This document shows positions 16,280 through 25,059 of a stretch of 32,698 nucleotides of DNA, piece by piece. Source of the stretch: Candidatus Poribacteria bacterium. GTDB lineage: Bacteria; Poribacteria; WGA-4E; B28-G17. The stretch is taken from contig JAGGXZ010000181.1 in assembly GCA_021162805.1 (NCBI GenBank), forward strand, positions 1-32,698, in the 5' to 3' direction. Position 1 is the first letter of the stretch; each line of letters opens with the position of its first letter. Under the pieces are notes generated by a model. It did not search any database. It saw only the letters and a list, made by a program, of their open reading frames with translations, and was not told the origin of the DNA. The position numbers and the translations under genes are program-made.

Positions 16280-16321
16280 TGTAGGGGCTAGGCATTCAAA
16301 GAAGAATGCCTAGCTCCTACA
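16280..16321. repeat. MITE/REP-like hairpin
   Basis: An 18-bp stem (16280-16297 with 16304-16321, one G-T pair) encloses an AAAGAA loop. The outer arm begins TGTAGGGGC, a common start of short palindromic elements in many bacterial genomes. No gene lies in 16215-16496; this hairpin, the palindrome and an AACGTT array account for most of it. Confidence 0.75.
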
Positions 16322-16373
16322 GTTTGATCCACCGACAGTTAAGCCTCTGGAGAAGAAGGTCTCTGCAAAGGTT

Positions 16374-16428
16374 AAGGAACGAGGAACTAGGACGGAAAAC
16401 GTTACAACGTTAAACGTTGAACATGCAA
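16374..16428 (-). repeat. AACGTT-array element, copy 3 (inverted)
   Basis: AACGTT at 16398, 16406 and 16413 and a degenerate AACATG at 16420 (spacing 8, 7, 7). Reverse complement of copy 2 at 33 of 34 positions across 16395-16428, with the identical 19-base flank at 16374-16392. A second flank resembling the terminal repeat (TCCTCGTTCC) follows near 16441. Confidence 0.85.
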
Positions 16429-16496
16429 CGGATTTTCTTTCTCCTCGTTCCTCCGATGTAAGCCGCTTCGATGGAGGAGATCACAGGTGATATAAG

Positions 16497-17699
16497 ATGA
16501 CACCGAGGGAAAGGGTTTTAGCTGCGATCAACCATAGGGAGCCCGATCGCGTTCCTATAGATCTGGGCTCCACCATAGTCACCGGCATCATGGCCGTGCC
16601 TTACAGACAGCTTAAGATGAGATGGGGATTGGACGGACTGGTGAAGGTTCACGATTGGAAACAGCAGCTAGCTCTTGTCGAAGAGCCCGTGCTGCAGAAG
16701 ATCGGCGTGGACGTTAGGCCCACCCTGCCCGAGGCCAGGAAATGGGATATGATCACATCGTGGAAAGAAGGAAAGCTCACAGATGGCTCACCCTGTCTGA
16801 TTCCCGATTGGTTCAATCCCGAAACTTTGCCGGACGGGTCGAAGGTCGTCAGGGATGAGACGGGACGTGTGGTATCCCGAATGCCCCCCGGCGGCTTCTA
16901 CTTCGACGACGTATATCATCCGCTCCGGAATGCGGAAAGCATCGAAGATATAGAAGGATATGATTGGCAGTATGAGCTGCCCCGTGAACTCCTCTCAACA
17001 TTGAAGGATAACGTGGATAAGCTCCAGGAAAGCGGCTACGCGATAGTGGAGGCGGGGTTTTTCGGGAGCGTTTATGAAGCAGCTCAGGGATTGCGCGGAT
17101 GGGATACCTTCATGATGGATCTCGCCGCCGATAAAAGGTTCGCCGGATACCTGATGGATAAGCTCGTCGAGATGCATATCGAGAGGTTCAGGCAGTATAT
17201 CGAAGCGGTGGGCGATCGGGTGGACGTGATCGTCGTGGGAGATGATCTGGGCATGGAGACAGGCCCCCAGATATCGCCCCAGCTTTACAGGGAGATGGTC
17301 AAACCGAGGCAGGCGAAGCTCTACAGATACATAAAGGATCACTCCAACGCAAAGCTGTTCCTCCACTCGTGCGGTTCAGTCTATGAGCTTATCCCCGATT
17401 TCATCGAGATCGGCGTGGACATACTCAACCCCGTTCAGGTTGCCGCTAAGGACATGGATAGTGCCAGACTTAAAAGGGAGTTCGGGAGAGATCTGGTCTT
17501 CTGGGGCGGCGGATGCGATACACAGCATGTCCTCCCCTTTGGCACTCCCGATCAGGTCAGGGAGGAGGTCAAAAGGAGGATAGAGGATTTCGCCCCCGGC
17601 GGAGGATATGTCTTCAACCAGGTACATAACATCCAGATAGGAGTTCCACCTGAAAACATCGAGGCCATGTTCGAGGCGGCGATCGAGCTCGGCTCTTGA
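16497..17699 (+). CDS. Uroporphyrinogen decarboxylase-family methyltransferase-like protein
   Basis: A 400-residue TIM-barrel protein of the UROD superfamily. It opens TPRERVLAAINHREPDRVP, the usual start of the MtaA/CmuA-like branch. The putative zinc ligands are His290 and Cys292 in LFLHSCGS and Cys340 in WGGGCDTQ, the pattern of corrinoid-dependent methyltransferases and not of haem UROD. Such proteins move methyl groups between corrinoid proteins and acceptors such as coenzyme M or folates. No corrinoid protein or other methyltransferase gene is visible nearby, so partner and substrate are unknown. The ATG follows AGGTGAT. It does not look like a haem-pathway hemE. Confidence 0.85.
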   Translation: MTPRERVLAAINHREPDRVPIDLGSTIVTGIMAVPYRQLKMRWGLDGLVKVHDWKQQLALVEEPVLQKIGVDVRPTLPEARKWDMITSWKEGKLTDGSPCLIPDWFNPETLPDGSKVVRDETGRVVSRMPPGGFYFDDVYHPLRNAESIEDIEGYDWQYELPRELLSTLKDNVDKLQESGYAIVEAGFFGSVYEAAQGLRGWDTFMMDLAADKRFAGYLMDKLVEMHIERFRQYIEAVGDRVDVIVVGDDLGMETGPQISPQLYREMVKPRQAKLYRYIKDHSNAKLFLHSCGSVYELIPDFIEIGVDILNPVQVAAKDMDSARLKREFGRDLVFWGGGCDTQHVLPFGTPDQVREEVKRRIEDFAPGGGYVFNQVHNIQIGVPPENIEAMFEAAIELGS

Positions 17700-17751
17700 T
17701 CCTAAACGTAGGGAACCTGAGATCAGCCCATCAGCCTCAGCCTATCTGGCT

Positions 17752-17787
17752 TTGAATGGGAACCTCCAAATGAGGTACAATACCTCA
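17752..17787 (+). promoter_or_regulatory. Possible promoter with an operator-like inverted repeat over the -10
   Basis: TTGAAT (17752-17757) and TACAAT (17776-17781) are 18 bp apart. TGAGGTA (17771-17777) and TACCTCA (17781-17787) form a perfect 7-bp inverted repeat with a CAA centre, covering the -10 box. Confidence 0.35.
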
Positions 17788-17953
17788 CCAATCCACAAAA
17801 AATATATGGCTTGGACCGTTGTTACAACTTTATTGGAATCATCACATCTTTCCCAGGAGAAAGAGGAGAGGAGGGAGCTGGTGCAGATAGCAGGGTGTAA
17901 TGAAGTTCTGAGATGGTCTGAGGTGTTAGACGGGCTGGTGGGTAAGGGGGAGG

Positions 17954-17975
17954 CCAAAGCAGCTTGATGCTTTGG
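17954..17975. terminator. Short hairpin, possible weak terminator
   Basis: CCAAAGCA and TGCTTTGG form a perfect 8-bp stem with a GCTTGA loop that contains the stop codon of the 71-codon frame. There is no T-run after it. Confidence 0.25.
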
Positions 17976-18082
17976 GGGTGATGAGAGGATAAGAATATTG
18001 TAACCTTCAGCGATTCCTGGGGGATATGAACCATCCCTATTAGAAGCCAGAGAAAAATTTATTGATTTCAAAGGTGAATGGA

Positions 18083-18748
18083 ATGTTTATAATGCTCTCA
18101 CATGTGCTTAGAGAGGAAGATCCCGCCTTTGGACGGGAGGTCTCGCTGAAGATCCATCAAAGATCGTCCTTCGAGACGGGCGTATGTCAGACCTATCTGA
18201 TTGAGTTTGGGAATCACGACGGAACCCATATCGACGCTCCCAACCATTTCAACCCCAATGGCAGGCCCATAGCTGATTTCTCACCGGATGAGCTGGTCTT
18301 CCGATCGCCCAAGGTGCTCGACATACCAAAGGAGGGGCCGTCGTTGATTGAGCTGGATGAGATCAAAGGGTTTGGCGACCTTTCAGGATACGATATGCTC
18401 CTCATCCGGACCGGATATGCTCGAATCCGCAGTAAAGATCCCCAGAAGTTCAGCCGTCGATCCCCTTGCCTCTCACCCGACGCCGCCAGTTTCATCGTCG
18501 AGGAACTCAAGGAGGTCAGATGTGTGGGCGTAGATTGCGTATCGGTCGGATCGCCCGCCTTCCCGGGGGAAAGCGTCCTGACACATCGTATCCTGACCGG
18601 ATGCGAGGGCTACGGCTCAAGATACGTGCTGATCGTGGAGGATATGAATCTAGATCAGGATCTTTCGAGGCTGAAGAGGGTGATCGTCGTCCCCCTTTTC
18701 GTGGAGGGGGTCGACAGTATGCCCTGCACCGTGCTGGGTGAGGTGTAA
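18083..18748 (+). CDS. Cyclase-family (kynurenine formamidase-like) metal hydrolase
   Basis: A 221-residue protein of the bacterial cyclase/formamidase family. The metal-binding signature HDGTHIDAPNHF lies at 45-56, matching HxGTHxDxPxH. Later conserved parts are LLIRTGYAR, SPDAASFIVEE, VGVDCVSVGS and a C-terminal MPCTVLGEV. Members hydrolyse N-formylkynurenine, isatin or related amides, or polyketide rings. The substrate here is not evident, since no tryptophan-degradation genes are near. ATG 18083 has AAGGTGA 5 bases upstream; a TTG at 18062 would place that site inside the gene. It ends 3 bases before the pyruvate kinase start. Confidence 0.85.
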   Translation: MFIMLSHVLREEDPAFGREVSLKIHQRSSFETGVCQTYLIEFGNHDGTHIDAPNHFNPNGRPIADFSPDELVFRSPKVLDIPKEGPSLIELDEIKGFGDLSGYDMLLIRTGYARIRSKDPQKFSRRSPCLSPDAASFIVEELKEVRCVGVDCVSVGSPAFPGESVLTHRILTGCEGYGSRYVLIVEDMNLDQDLSRLKRVIVVPLFVEGVDSMPCTVLGEV

Positions 18749-18751
18749 GCT

Positions 18752-20161
18752 TTGAAGCGAACGAAGATCGTCTGCACGATAGGCCCTGCCAGCAATGATC
18801 TGGAGACCATCCAAAGGATGATCGAGAGCGGGATGAACGTCGCCCGGATAAACTTTTCACACGGCACCCATGAGGAACATCTGCTCCAGATGAGGGCCGT
18901 GAGGGAGGCTTCCAGAGCGACCGGCATCCCGATAGCGATAATGCAGGATTTATGCGGTCCGAAGATAAGGGTGGGCGAGATCGAAGGGACAATCGAGCTC
19001 AAGGTAGGAAGCCAGGTCATACTGAGCGGCGAGGATAAAGCTGAATCGCAGGGTCGAATACCGATAAGCCATCCCCAGCTCGCCGGAGATGTCAAAAGGG
19101 GAGATAGGATAATGCTCGCCGACGGCGAGATGGAGCTAAGGGTTCTGGATACCGACGGGATCGAGGTGCGATGTGAGGTGGTGGTCGGGGGCGAGCTGAG
19201 CTCTCACAAGGGGATAAATGTGCCGGGTGTCTCACTGAGCGTGCCATCCGTGACGGAGAAGGATATAAGAGACCTGAAGTTCGGATTGAAACACGGCGTC
19301 GATTGGGTCGCCGTCTCGTTCGTCCGATCCGCCGAGGATATCCTGAACGTTAAGGAGAGGATAGAGAGGAGCGGGATGGATGTGCACGTGATAGCGAAGA
19401 TGGAGAAACACGAGGCGGTGGAGAGGATGGACGAGATAATCACAGTCTCCGACGGTGTGATGGTCGCTAGGGGAGATCTGGGTGTGGAGATACCGCTTAG
19501 CGATGTGCCGGTCGTTCAGAAGGAGATCATCCGCAAGGCGAACGGACAGGGGAAACCGGTCATCACGGCCACGCAGATGTTACAGAGCATGATCCAGCAG
19601 CCTTATCCGACGAGGGCGGAGGTGAGCGACATAGCCAATGCGATATTCGACGGGACGGATGCAGTGATGCTTTCGGGCGAGACGGCTATCGGGAGATTTC
19701 CCGTCAAATCGGTTGAGGTGATGGCAGAGGTGGCCTGTAAGGCTGAGGAGGCGATAGATTACGTCGGGATGATGGAGGAGCGGAGGATGACACCTGAGGA
19801 GGATGTGCCGGACGCCATAAGCCACGCTGCCTGTTACATCGCCTTGGATATCGGCGCAAAGGCCATCATCTGCTGCACCCGATCCGGTCAGACGGCCAGG
19901 CTCGTCGCGAAATATCGGCCCCACGCGCCGATAATCGTCGTCACGCCCAGGGAGACGACCCTGAGACGGCTGACGTTGATGTGGGGCGTGTATCCCTTCC
20001 TGATAGAGGAGATATCAGATACGGACCGGCTGATCGAAAGGGCCAAACAGGTCGCCCTTCGCTCCTGTATGGTCTCCAAAGGGGACAGGGTGGTGATCGT
20101 GGCCGGCCTTCCGACCGATATCCCCGGCACTACCAACGCCATCAAGGCCGATGTGCTTTAA
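18752..20161 (+). CDS. pyk: Pyruvate kinase
   Basis: This enzyme makes pyruvate and ATP from phosphoenolpyruvate and ADP, the last step of glycolysis. All usual landmarks are present: TKIVCTIGPAS (4-14), ARINFSHG (31-38) with Arg32, DLCGPKIRVG (66-75), VSFVRSAEDI (188-197), the active-site signature IAKMEKHEAVERMDEII with catalytic Lys216, ARGDLGVEIP (239-248) and TATQML (272-277). The 469-residue length is standard, with the allosteric C-domain and no extra PEP-utiliser domain. The start is TTG, 6 bases after GAGGTG within the end of the cyclase gene. The last base of its TAA stop is also the first base of a glycerophosphodiesterase relic. Confidence 0.96.
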   Translation: MKRTKIVCTIGPASNDLETIQRMIESGMNVARINFSHGTHEEHLLQMRAVREASRATGIPIAIMQDLCGPKIRVGEIEGTIELKVGSQVILSGEDKAESQGRIPISHPQLAGDVKRGDRIMLADGEMELRVLDTDGIEVRCEVVVGGELSSHKGINVPGVSLSVPSVTEKDIRDLKFGLKHGVDWVAVSFVRSAEDILNVKERIERSGMDVHVIAKMEKHEAVERMDEIITVSDGVMVARGDLGVEIPLSDVPVVQKEIIRKANGQGKPVITATQMLQSMIQQPYPTRAEVSDIANAIFDGTDAVMLSGETAIGRFPVKSVEVMAEVACKAEEAIDYVGMMEERRMTPEEDVPDAISHAACYIALDIGAKAIICCTRSGQTARLVAKYRPHAPIIVVTPRETTLRRLTLMWGVYPFLIEEISDTDRLIERAKQVALRSCMVSKGDRVVIVAGLPTDIPGTTNAIKADVL

Positions 20162-20322
20162 ACGGGGAAGAAGACGCTAAGAGGTTTGCGGACCTTCCGG
20201 TTGATGGGATTATAACCGATTACATAGAATTGGAAAGTATTTTAAGTAGCTTTAAGACTTCATCCAACAGCGGATATATGGCCGCTGTTGGCGCTGGGAA
20301 TAAAGAGGGAATTGTGAGGTGA
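20161..20322 (+). pseudogene. C-terminal relic of a glycerophosphodiester phosphodiesterase
   Basis: In the frame starting at 20161 the sequence reads NGEEDAKRFADLPVDGI followed by ITDYIE, then an unrelated-looking tail to the TGA at 20322. This matches the last strand and helix of GDPD enzymes, where a segment like VN-x-EEDxxRLxxLGVDGIITDYP closes the TIM barrel. The preceding 200-odd residues with the catalytic His and Glu are absent, and there is no start codon. The junction falls exactly at the pyruvate kinase stop. The secernin-like gene starts 3 bases after the relic ends, so the two were probably neighbours in the source. Confidence 0.6.
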
Positions 20323-20325
20323 GGG

Positions 20326-21681
20326 ATGTCAGCACGTATGATATTCCTCAGCTGCGATACGATGGTCGCCACCAGCGACGTAACCGCCGATGGTGTGACC
20401 ATATTCGCCAAGAATTCCGATCGGGAGCCGAATGAGGCACATCAGGTGATCTATGTGCCGGCCGCGGACCATCCGCCCGATACCAATGTCCGTTGCACGT
20501 ATATCGAAGTGCCCCAAGTGTCGCACACGTACGCGGTACTGCTGGCCAAACCGTTCTGGATTTGGGGCGCGGAGATGGGCGTCAACGAATACGGCCTTGC
20601 CATTGGCAATGAGGCGGTTTTCACCAAGGAGCCCTACAACAAAAAGGGCGGTCTGACAGGTATGGATCTGCTGCGCCTTGCGCTGGAACGCGCCAGGACA
20701 GCCATCGAGGCGGTCAACGTGATAACCGATCTGCTGGATAAATACGGCCAGGGCGGAAACTGCGGATTTCAGCATAGGTTTTATTATCATAACAGTTTCC
20801 TCATAGCAGATCCACAGGAAGCCTGGGTGCTTGAGACAGCCGGACCTCACTGGGCTGCCAAAAAGGTAAAGGGCATCTATACGATCTCCAACGGCCTGAC
20901 GATCACCGATGAATGGGATCTCGCCTCGCCGGATCTGATTCGCTATGCCGTGCGGAAGGGATGGTGCAAAAGCCAGAGGGAGTTCGACTTTGCACGCTGT
21001 TATTCGGATTTCCTCTATACGAAGCTCAGCGATTGTCGCAAGCGCCGCAAACGAAGTATGGATTTGCTTATGAGACGGCAGAATGCCATCACCGTGCGGA
21101 CGATGACAGAGATATTGCGCGATCATGGCGAGGATGCCGATGGAAATTGGCGGCCGGATCGTGGATTGACCGGGACAAACATCTGTATGCATGCAGGTTT
21201 CGGCCCGATACGCGGCAGTCAGACCACCGGCTCGCTGATCTGTCATCTGCATCCCAAACATCCCATGTGCTTCTTCACCGGTACAGCGGCGCCCTGTACC
21301 AGCATCTTCAAACCCGTCTGGTTGGATACACCGCTGCCGTCTATGGGACCGAAACCAACGGGCATATATGATCCGTCAACGCTCTTCTGGCGTCACGAGG
21401 AATTGCATCGAACCGTGCTCAAGGATTATGAGCATCGCGTCGAACTTTTCCAATCCGAGCGGGATATCTTGGAGGAACGGTTCATAGCTCAGGCGCTTGA
21501 TCTAGCTGATGGAGATGTCTCAACCCGTACGGCTTTCGTGCGGAAGTGTTACGATGAAGCTGTTGAGGCCGAACTCAAATGGCTCGACCTGGTTAAATCC
21601 GCTGGAATTAAGAGACGTTTAAACCCGCTATACAGATTGGCGTGGAAAACGTACAACCGAAAGGCGGGGATACCGATATAG
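20326..21681 (+). CDS. Secernin-like C69 family hydrolase
   Basis: A 451-residue protein with the secernin/C69 pattern: N-terminal SCDTMVATSDVTADGVTIFA, KNSDREPNEAHQ, a CTYIEVPQVSHTYAVLL segment, the WGAEMGVNEYGLAIGNEAVF core and GLTGMDLLRLALERA. C69 members are Ntn-fold hydrolases in which the cysteine of the SCDT motif (Cys10 here) becomes the N-terminal nucleophile after removal of the leader; some are dipeptidases. There is no signal peptide, so it is probably cytoplasmic. GAGGTGAGGG directly precedes ATG 20326. Arginine is coded mainly by CGC, CGT and CGG, unlike the AGG/AGA-rich neighbours, a sign of recent acquisition. Confidence 0.85.
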   Translation: MSARMIFLSCDTMVATSDVTADGVTIFAKNSDREPNEAHQVIYVPAADHPPDTNVRCTYIEVPQVSHTYAVLLAKPFWIWGAEMGVNEYGLAIGNEAVFTKEPYNKKGGLTGMDLLRLALERARTAIEAVNVITDLLDKYGQGGNCGFQHRFYYHNSFLIADPQEAWVLETAGPHWAAKKVKGIYTISNGLTITDEWDLASPDLIRYAVRKGWCKSQREFDFARCYSDFLYTKLSDCRKRRKRSMDLLMRRQNAITVRTMTEILRDHGEDADGNWRPDRGLTGTNICMHAGFGPIRGSQTTGSLICHLHPKHPMCFFTGTAAPCTSIFKPVWLDTPLPSMGPKPTGIYDPSTLFWRHEELHRTVLKDYEHRVELFQSERDILEERFIAQALDLADGDVSTRTAFVRKCYDEAVEAELKWLDLVKSAGIKRRLNPLYRLAWKTYNRKAGIPI

Positions 21682-21769
21682 GCGGCGTTATTGGAAATCG
21701 AATGCAGCCTCATATGATCCTCTCAGGCCCGGCGGATAGTTGAAAGAACAAATGGAAAATTCAATTGCT

Positions 21770-24067
21770 CTAGAGAGAATGGATGGTGATGCGGGCGCGG
21801 GCGGTGTTTCCGGCGCTATCGACGGCGGCGATCCGCAGTTCACCCGGCTGCGCCCTGAGGAGATAGGTCTCTCCCGATTTGGTTCGCCCGATGAATTGAT
21901 CGTTAGCGAACCAATAGATCCTCCCATCGCCAGCATCTGTGTAGGCCTGGAGCGGAATCTGACCCGTGTTTCGTATCCCTCGCGTCATGAGGTAGCTTGA
22001 TCCGTCCGTGGGATGTATGAGGCGAAGTCCCGTCCTCGTCACCTCTCCGCCGCAGCCGGGTGGCAGAGGAGGAGGGGCGCCTTTAAGCCCCATGACGGCA
22101 GCTACAAGCGGAGGATATATCGTGAAAGTCCGCCAGACCACCTCTCCGGGACGATATCGCTTCCACGGGCAAGCCCGATAGCCGGTCCTCGCCTCAACCA
22201 GGAAGGCCTTATGGAAGGGGCATCTTCGCGACGGAATTCGATCTCGCACAACCCAAACCTTTTTGGTCTCCGGGCAGTGGTCGGAGGGAGGTAGTCCGGA
22301 AAGGGAACAGACCGGAATCTGAACTAAGTGATCATACGCCATTGGGATCTCTTTGACCTTGGAGCCGAGGGCGGCGAGGATGTCGAAAGTTATAGGCGCG
22401 GCCGCTTCAGCCCCCACAATTCCCTCTGCCCCCTTGCCTGAGAAGTTGCCGACCCAGACGCCGACGGTGAAATCATGTGTGAGTCCTATACACCACGCGT
22501 CACGCCGTCCCCATGAGGTGCCGGTTTTCCAGTAGACAATCACATTCGAGCTCAGAAGGTTATGTGCTTTGGGGGCATCGGGACGCCCTCTAAGCGATAG
22601 AGCGCGGAGGGTCAGCGATACGGCACCGGGGTTTAGAAGCTCCTTCTCCCTTAACCTATCGCCTTCCGTAAGGCGAGGTGATCCATGTCTGCCGTCGCGT
22701 GCAAGGGTGACGTAGAGATTGGTCAGATCTAAAAGCCGAACCTCCATACCGCCTGTAATGAGGGTTAAACCGTAATCATGCCTCTTTCCGTTCGCCAACC
22801 CGGCGCTCTCCAGAAACGAGAGAAACCTCCGATAGCCCGTCCGTCTCAGAAGATCTACGAAAGGGTAATTCAGGGAATAAGCCAGGGCGAGCTCAGCCGG
22901 CACGAGACCTCGATACCTGCCGTTGAAATTTGAGGGCCGAAAGCCGCTGAAATCTCCCGGCACGTCCTCCAGAGCTGTAGCCGGAGTGATGATGCCATCC
23001 TGAAGTGCCAGCGCATATAGAAACGGCTTCAGAGCGGACCCGGGGGAGCGGAGCACATCAAAACCGATGATCTGCCCTCCATGGACGTCGTCCCAGTAAT
23101 CGAGCGATCCGACCAGCGCTCGAACCTGACGTGTGGCGTTTTCCATGACGACGATGCTGGCGTTATAAGCGTCGAGCTCGCGTAGCCTCGGGACATGGCT
23201 TCTGGCGATCTCCTCGGCTATATGCTGAATCCTGGGATCGATGGTCGATCGGATATCAACCCCATTCGGGTGGATCAGCCGGAGGTAATCGGCGGCATGA
23301 GGGGCATGGAAGGGGAACTTCCGGACGTGATCCGGTACGGGCGTCCTCAACGCCTCCTCATATTGCTTATCATCTATCAGGTTATACCTCCTCATACGGG
23401 CTAAAACCCGATTTCGAGCTTCGATCGCCCTCAGCGGATCGCCTGTCCCCGAACAACGGGATGTGGGGGATTGAGGAAGGCTCACCAGATAAGCCACCTC
23501 GGCGGGTGTCAGATCCTTTGGAGGTTTTCCGAAATAGGCCAACGCTGCCGCCCCTACCCCCTCGTAGTTCCGGCCATATGGAGCGTGGTTGAGGTAAAGC
23601 TCCAATATATGCCGCTTGCCCAGGCGAAGCTCGAACTGAACTGCCCGGAACATCTCGTGCAGCTTGGCGAATATCGTTCGAGGTTTGGGCTCCGCTAATC
23701 TGGCCAACTGCATCGTCAGGGTCGATCCACCGGAGATTATCCTGCCCGCTCGCGCATTCTGCCATATCGCCCGAATGATGGCGAAAGGGTTAACGCCCGG
23801 ATGCCACCTGAAAAACCGATCCTCATAACATATGGTTGTGCGAACCAACAGCGGGTCTATCTCCTCCAGGGACGTCCATATACGCCATTTTCCATCCGAA
23901 CTCAGGTAGACCCTCATAATCGACCCATCGCGGAATCGAATCACCTGCGAGAGTGGAGGATACAGCCCATTCGGAAGCGGGATAAGGAGCAAAGCGAGAG
24001 GAATCAAAATCGCCATGGTGACGAAGGGGATGAGGATCTTATATCTCCCTCTCAATCCCCTCTTCAT
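21770..24067 (-). CDS. pbpC: Penicillin-binding protein 1C
   Basis: A 765-residue bifunctional peptidoglycan synthase. A cytoplasmic basic tail and one membrane helix (about 11-30) anchor it. The GT51 glycosyltransferase domain has ICYEDRFFRWHPG (79-91, catalytic Glu82), GGSTLTMQLAR (113-123) and KRHILELYLN (151-160). The transpeptidase domain has SPGSALKPF with Ser344 and Lys347, SLN (398-400) and KTG (514-516). A C-terminal beta domain (about 690-765) corresponds to the BiPBP_C tail of PBP1C. Everything needed for both activities is intact. ATG 24067 has AGGAGG 7 bases upstream and overlaps the end of the previous gene by 29 bases. The usual alpha-2-macroglobulin partner of pbpC is not beside it; two unknown genes precede it. 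Confidence 0.93.
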   Translation of the reverse strand: MKRGLRGRYKILIPFVTMAILIPLALLLIPLPNGLYPPLSQVIRFRDGSIMRVYLSSDGKWRIWTSLEEIDPLLVRTTICYEDRFFRWHPGVNPFAIIRAIWQNARAGRIISGGSTLTMQLARLAEPKPRTIFAKLHEMFRAVQFELRLGKRHILELYLNHAPYGRNYEGVGAAALAYFGKPPKDLTPAEVAYLVSLPQSPTSRCSGTGDPLRAIEARNRVLARMRRYNLIDDKQYEEALRTPVPDHVRKFPFHAPHAADYLRLIHPNGVDIRSTIDPRIQHIAEEIARSHVPRLRELDAYNASIVVMENATRQVRALVGSLDYWDDVHGGQIIGFDVLRSPGSALKPFLYALALQDGIITPATALEDVPGDFSGFRPSNFNGRYRGLVPAELALAYSLNYPFVDLLRRTGYRRFLSFLESAGLANGKRHDYGLTLITGGMEVRLLDLTNLYVTLARDGRHGSPRLTEGDRLREKELLNPGAVSLTLRALSLRGRPDAPKAHNLLSSNVIVYWKTGTSWGRRDAWCIGLTHDFTVGVWVGNFSGKGAEGIVGAEAAAPITFDILAALGSKVKEIPMAYDHLVQIPVCSLSGLPPSDHCPETKKVWVVRDRIPSRRCPFHKAFLVEARTGYRACPWKRYRPGEVVWRTFTIYPPLVAAVMGLKGAPPPLPPGCGGEVTRTGLRLIHPTDGSSYLMTRGIRNTGQIPLQAYTDAGDGRIYWFANDQFIGRTKSGETYLLRAQPGELRIAAVDSAGNTARARITIHSL

Positions 24068-25055
24068 CGCCCATCCTCCTGAGTTTCTCGGCGGTGATCA
24101 TAATCCTCTCCATTCTCCCCTCGCCTATCTCGTCTATAGAGGGCGAGTGGAAGATATCCCAGAAGATCCCTCTGAGGAGATCCTCGGAGAAGATCTCCTC
24201 CTGCCAGTTTTCCAGATCGTCTAGGTGGCCGAAGTAGATGGACAAGATGAAAAACGCCCTCTGCGGCAGCAGACCATCCCATTCCATCGCCCTGACGATC
24301 AGATTTACGCCATTGCCGCTGTTAAATCTGATCTCATCTCCCTCGAACTCCACATCACCGAATATCTCGTATCTATCGGTGTAATATGAGGCCTCCTCAA
24401 AGAGAAGCTCAATCGCCTCCTGGCCCTCCGGAGTCAGAACATATCTTCTATCGACGACCTCGATAAGACCGTTCTCGATCAGGTTATCCACGATAGGTTT
24501 GATCCGATCTGAGACCTCTTCAAGGGTGAGGTCAGATCCGCTGAGCTTATAGAGGAGAAAGGCGGATCTGAGGGAAAACAGAAGATCTTCCCTCTCGGAA
24601 GGGGGGATGCCTTCCAATGGGTCGAATGCCTCCCTCACCTCCAGGATGAGATCGATCAGGTTAAGCTTTTGTCCGTTGATCTCCACGCCATTTAGATAAT
24701 CCCTCATGTATCCGTTTGGATCGATCGGTTCTCCCAATCCGTTACGGTAATAGCGGATCTCCACAAGCCCTTCCCTCTGCTCCCTGAGGAGGGCTTTGAG
24801 GGAGTCAAGGATATCGGGGAGGTCAGGGTTTACCCTGATATCCCTCTCGTTGAGCTCGGCATGTGAGGCCCTATCTATGAGCTCAGCGAGCTTCATATCT
24901 TCGGGCAGATCGTTCATCTCAAAACAGGCGTAAAATCCGTCGGCCAGGGGCATCTCGCCCAGCGTTATCCTGAGGATGAGGGGGTTTTCAAATCCGGACG
25001 AGATGGACTCCACGTAGAAGAGGGAGAGTTCATCCTCCTCCTTTACGGGCATCAT
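24039..25055 (-). CDS. Unknown acidic protein, possible winged-helix segment
   Basis: A 338-residue, strongly acidic soluble protein without signal peptide or membrane helices. Residues about 175-215 (SDLTLEEVSDRIKPIVDNLIENGLIEVVDRR-type region) look like a winged helix, with helix-turn-helix followed by a beta wing ending YVLTPEGQEAIELL. The N-terminal part has alternating strands (LSLFYVES, LILRITLGEM, GFYACFEM). I recognise no family. The start chosen is ATG 25055, 4 bases after the upstream stop with GGGAG as ribosome site; the longer in-frame ATG at 25112 overlaps the upstream gene by over 50 bases. The 3' end overlaps pbpC by 29 bases, implying coupled expression. Confidence 0.6.
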   Translation of the reverse strand: MMPVKEEDELSLFYVESISSGFENPLILRITLGEMPLADGFYACFEMNDLPEDMKLAELIDRASHAELNERDIRVNPDLPDILDSLKALLREQREGLVEIRYYRNGLGEPIDPNGYMRDYLNGVEINGQKLNLIDLILEVREAFDPLEGIPPSEREDLLFSLRSAFLLYKLSGSDLTLEEVSDRIKPIVDNLIENGLIEVVDRRYVLTPEGQEAIELLFEEASYYTDRYEIFGDVEFEGDEIRFNSGNGVNLIVRAMEWDGLLPQRAFFILSIYFGHLDDLENWQEEIFSEDLLRGIFWDIFHSPSIDEIGEGRMERIMITAEKLRRMGDEEGIEREI

Positions 25056-25059
25056 CGGC

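Larger units (their letters stand above)
17700..18082 (+). other. 383-base stretch with no confident gene
   Basis: A 71-codon open frame (TTG 17752 to TGA 17967) has a plausible amphipathic composition, with a Glu/Arg-rich middle (SQEKEERRELVQIAG), but its TTG would coincide with a -35-like box and no ribosome-binding site is evident. A later ATG at 17806 would give 53 codons. I recognise no family; it may be a gene remnant. The stretch also holds a possible promoter with an inverted repeat (17752-17787) and a hairpin (17954-17975). Confidence 0.4.

Noticed and set aside
16497-17699. hemE (haem-pathway uroporphyrinogen decarboxylase)
   Set aside because: The HxC...C zinc-type residues and the TPRERVLAAINHREPDR start fit the methyltransferase branch, and no haem genes are nearby.
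17742-18071. 109-codon minus-strand frame in the gene-poor stretch
   Set aside because: Ser/Pro-rich composition without motif, no ribosome site, and it overlaps the cyclase leader.
20329-21261. 310-codon minus-strand frame opposite the secernin-like gene
   Set aside because: It is an antisense shadow; the plus-strand product has clear C69 motifs.
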